The notes beneath the pieces are model-generated. The model did no database searches. It was not told the origin of the DNA and was given only the letters and a program-made list of their open reading frames with translations. The position numbers and the translations under genes were made by a program. Shown here piece after piece: positions 15,277 through 16,697 of a stretch of DNA of 16,697 bases. The first letter of the stretch is position 1, and each line of letters starts with the position of its first letter. Source of the stretch: Candidatus Aerophobota bacterium (GTDB lineage Bacteria; Aerophobota; Aerophobia; Aerophobales; AE-B3A); assembly GCA_030610725.1 (NCBI GenBank), contig JAUWRE010000002.1, positions 1 through 16,697 of the forward strand, read 5' to 3'.

Positions 15277-15386
15277 CATAGTTCATAATTGGTAGTTGGG
15301 AGTTCGTAGTCAGAAAAGACAGCTCAGAACTAGGAAGAAGTTAAGAAATCTTAGTCAATGAACTACGAACTCCGAACTCCGAACTA
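15277..15386. repeat. Inverted pair of heptamer arrays between pilP and murF fragment
   Basis: The left arm has GGTAGTT, GGGAGTT, CGTAGTC (15291-15311); the right arm has AACTACG, AACTCCG, AACTCCG, AACTAAA (15361-15388). GGAGTTCGTAGT (15299-15310) is exactly complementary to 15362-15373, and matching continues imperfectly for about ten more bases. The core phrase TTAGTCAATGAACTACGAAC lies at 15351-15370, identical to 214-233. The remainder of the 155-bp spacer (15264-15276 and 15387-15418) shows nothing I can name. A TTGACT lies on the minus strand near 15351-15356, but no matching -10 box was found. Confidence 0.82.
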
Positions 15387-15418
15387 AAATGGGGAGAGGG
15401 AATACAAGCATGGAGAAT

Positions 15419-15979
15419 CTAGAGCTCAATAAAAAATTCCTTAGAGTAATAACGGATAAGAATCCCCTTAAAATCTATTCTCACTATTTCAAAATCCTGG
15501 AGAGTATCACCTTCTTTTACTATCTGGTTATTAACGAAAGCCAGAGAATGAGTTTCATCCCAGGCAATACCCTTCAGTGATAATTGTGGAGGACTTGTGG
15601 GAGTAAATGTTTTTGTCTCTGTGGGAAGAGTTGTTTTTGCCTGTGCTGGCCTGGTTTTTGCTAGTCCGGCCTCTGTTGTTTTAGTCTCTGCTGGCTCTTC
15701 CCTGGGTGGAAGGCTCAGAGGATCTCGCCCGCCCTTATGGTAGAGGAGCATCTTTCCCATCTTCTCCTCTTTTTTGACCCAGTTTGAGAAACAAAGAATA
15801 GTCTCTTCAGCTTTTCTCTTTAACTCTTCAGAAGAAATTAGCTTGAAGGGAACTAATTCTTTAACCGGTGAGGTTATCACTCTCTTTTTAATTTTACAAG
15901 GTATAATCCCCAGGACAAACATCCATGCCCCCACTAAAACTGCTGCTAAAACTGCTAAAATTATTAACTTCTTTTTCAC
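15419..15979 (-). CDS. pilP: PilP-like type IV pilus assembly protein
   Basis: PilP links the inner-membrane PilN/PilO platform to the PilQ secretin in the periplasm. The 186-residue product has a membrane anchor at 4-24, a charged periplasmic stretch, the motif GGRDPLSLPP at 83-92 (compare the RDPF motif of PilP), a Lys/Thr/Pro-rich linker at 93-131, and a beta-rich C-terminal domain (132-186, LSLKGIAWDETHSLAFVNNQ then IVKEGDTL) with the PilP/GspC-type pattern. No lipobox precedes Cys28, so it is anchored by its helix. The start is GTG, with AAGGA six bases upstream, in a direct repeat that is also found at the pilO stop. No secretin gene follows it here. Confidence 0.72.
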   Translation of the reverse strand: MKKKLIILAVLAAVLVGAWMFVLGIIPCKIKKRVITSPVKELVPFKLISSEELKRKAEETILCFSNWVKKEEKMGKMLLYHKGGRDPLSLPPREEPAETKTTEAGLAKTRPAQAKTTLPTETKTFTPTSPPQLSLKGIAWDETHSLAFVNNQIVKEGDTLQDFEIVRIDFKGILIRYYSKEFFIEL

Positions 15980-16150
15980 TTTTTATCCTTATTTTCACCG
16001 CAGAGTACGCCGAGAACGCTGAGAATCAGGAAGATTACCCCTATTTCTTCAAAATCAACGACTCTCTGAATGTTTACATTAAGTTTTCTTTTTTATTCAT
16101 CTCTGTGCACTCTGCGATCTCTGCGGTGAATAAGTGCCATTTTTATCCTT
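15980..16150. mobile_element. MITE-like element with 11-bp flanking direct repeats
   Basis: A 149-bp unit (15991-16139) lies between exact copies of TTTTTATCCTT at 15980-15990 and 16140-16150. Its ends carry imperfect inverted repeats: 15994-16023 against 16101-16130 match at 23 of 30 positions, including 12 consecutive bases (TTCACCGCAGAG). Each arm is a period-9 array (CGCAGAG plus two variable bases; CTCTGCG on the other side). There is no transposase. Removing the unit and one direct repeat would restore a pilO stop three bases before the pilP GTG, with AAGGA as the shared binding site. A 15-codon frame (16140-16093) begins right after the pilO binding site copy and is probably incidental. 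Confidence 0.7.
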
Positions 16151-16685
16151 CAGATAACAAACCGATTGTAGACACAGTTAATCGTATCTCGTATTGAGAT
16201 AAGTTTCGCTCTGAAGAGATAGTGAGAGTTTCTATGCGGTAAAACTCTCTTGAGCTTTCTACTTTACTAATAAACTCGCCCAATTGATCATAACTCCCTC
16301 GCAGGCTCATATCCCAAAAAGAGATAAGTAGATTCTCTTTTCTTTCTTCGGAAGAAGGCATGATGGAAACCACATCAACTTCACTTACTTTGGCTATTTC
16401 CATTAAAGTAGCCGGAACTACCAGATCTATCTTTTCCTCCTTTTCTCTTGCCAGGAAATAAGAAAGACCCTCACTGATAGTGGTCTTCTCTCCTTCTAAT
16501 TCGCTAATCAGACAAGAAAAAGCCTCAAGTTCGCTGCGGAACGCTCTTTTTTGCTCCAGGGTAAGTTTTATCTTCCTTAACTCAACCTCTTGAGTTCTAA
16601 CTGCTAAAAAATAGAGCAAAACCAGGCTTATTCCTCCTGCCAGGATTAAAAACCAAATTTTTCTATCTAGTAATTTACCCCTCAT
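16143..16685 (-). CDS. pilO: PilO-like type IV pilus inner-membrane platform protein
   Basis: PilO pairs with PilN in the inner-membrane alignment complex that connects the pilus motor platform to PilP and the outer-membrane secretin. The 180-residue product has a short cytoplasmic basic end, one membrane helix at 11-28, a predicted coiled coil at about 31-75 rich in Glu/Lys/Leu, and a ferredoxin-like domain at about 88-175 with SLRGSYDQLGEFISKVESS and FYRIETLTIS, typical of PilO/GspM-type proteins. GGAAGAGAG precedes the ATG at 16685. Similarity is to fold-level patterns, so a GspM-like role is an alternative; the adjacent PilP-like gene supports PilO. Its stop lies in the right direct repeat of the adjacent element. 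Confidence 0.72.
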   Translation of the reverse strand: MRGKLLDRKIWFLILAGGISLVLLYFLAVRTQEVELRKIKLTLEQKRAFRSELEAFSCLISELEGEKTTISEGLSYFLAREKEEKIDLVVPATLMEIAKVSEVDVVSIMPSSEERKENLLISFWDMSLRGSYDQLGEFISKVESSREFYRIETLTISSERNLSQYEIRLTVSTIGLLSEG

Positions 16686-16697
16686 AAACTCTCTTCC

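Noticed and set aside
15351..15356. TTGACT as a -35 box of an rplA operon promoter
   Set aside because: It belongs to the shared repeat phrase, and no acceptable -10 hexamer lies 16-18 bases downstream; the related copy near 214 gives only a weak match with a 15-base spacer.

Overview
This window is chromosomal DNA of an uncultivated-looking, moderately AT-rich bacterium. It carries the core transcription/translation supercluster, and every supported gene lies on the minus strand, so the genes read from high to low coordinates. PilO/PilP-type pilus proteins suggest a diderm. The standard genetic code is in use (TGA terminates several genes). I cannot place the phylum: the short-period intergenic repeats remind me of uncultivated groups such as Omnitrophota or Aerophobota, but this is an impression only.

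In transcription order: (1) a type IV pilus remnant, pilO-like (16685-16143) then pilP-like (15979-15419); (2) a truncated murF head (15239-14931) whose 3' end is made of heptamer repeats and which is coupled to rplA; (3) rplA-rplJ-rplL-rpoB-rpoC; (4) the str group rpsL-rpsG-fusA; (5) the start of the S10 group, rpsJ-rplC-rplD-rplW-rplB and the first 46 codons of rpsS, cut by the window edge. Canonical neighbours that are absent here are rplK/nusG/secE before rplA and tuf between fusA and rpsJ.

Gene spacing is strikingly bimodal. Ten junctions are tight (from 8 bp of overlap to 13 nt of gap). Five junctions are opened to 155-277 bp: pilO/pilP, pilP/murF, rpsG/fusA, rplC/rplD and rplB/rpsS. 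Each expanded junction is filled with short tandem repeats of period 7 (sometimes 8 or 9), usually arranged as inverted pairs that could fold into long hairpins. The sequence of the repeat unit differs between loci but the architecture is the same. A 17-20 nt core phrase recurs at three of the junctions, 15 kb apart. The pilO/pilP element is the clearest: a 149-bp unit with imperfect 30-bp terminal inverted repeats, flanked by 11-bp direct repeats that duplicate the ribosome binding site.

Functionally the genes make ribosomal proteins L1, L10, L7/L12, S12, S7, S10, L3, L4, L23, L2 and S19, elongation factor G and the beta and beta-prime subunits of RNA polymerase. The predicted RNA polymerase beta-prime has Gly where the active-site motif NADFDGD normally has Asn. 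No rRNA, tRNA, CRISPR array, transposase, clear promoter or canonical rho-independent terminator was seen.
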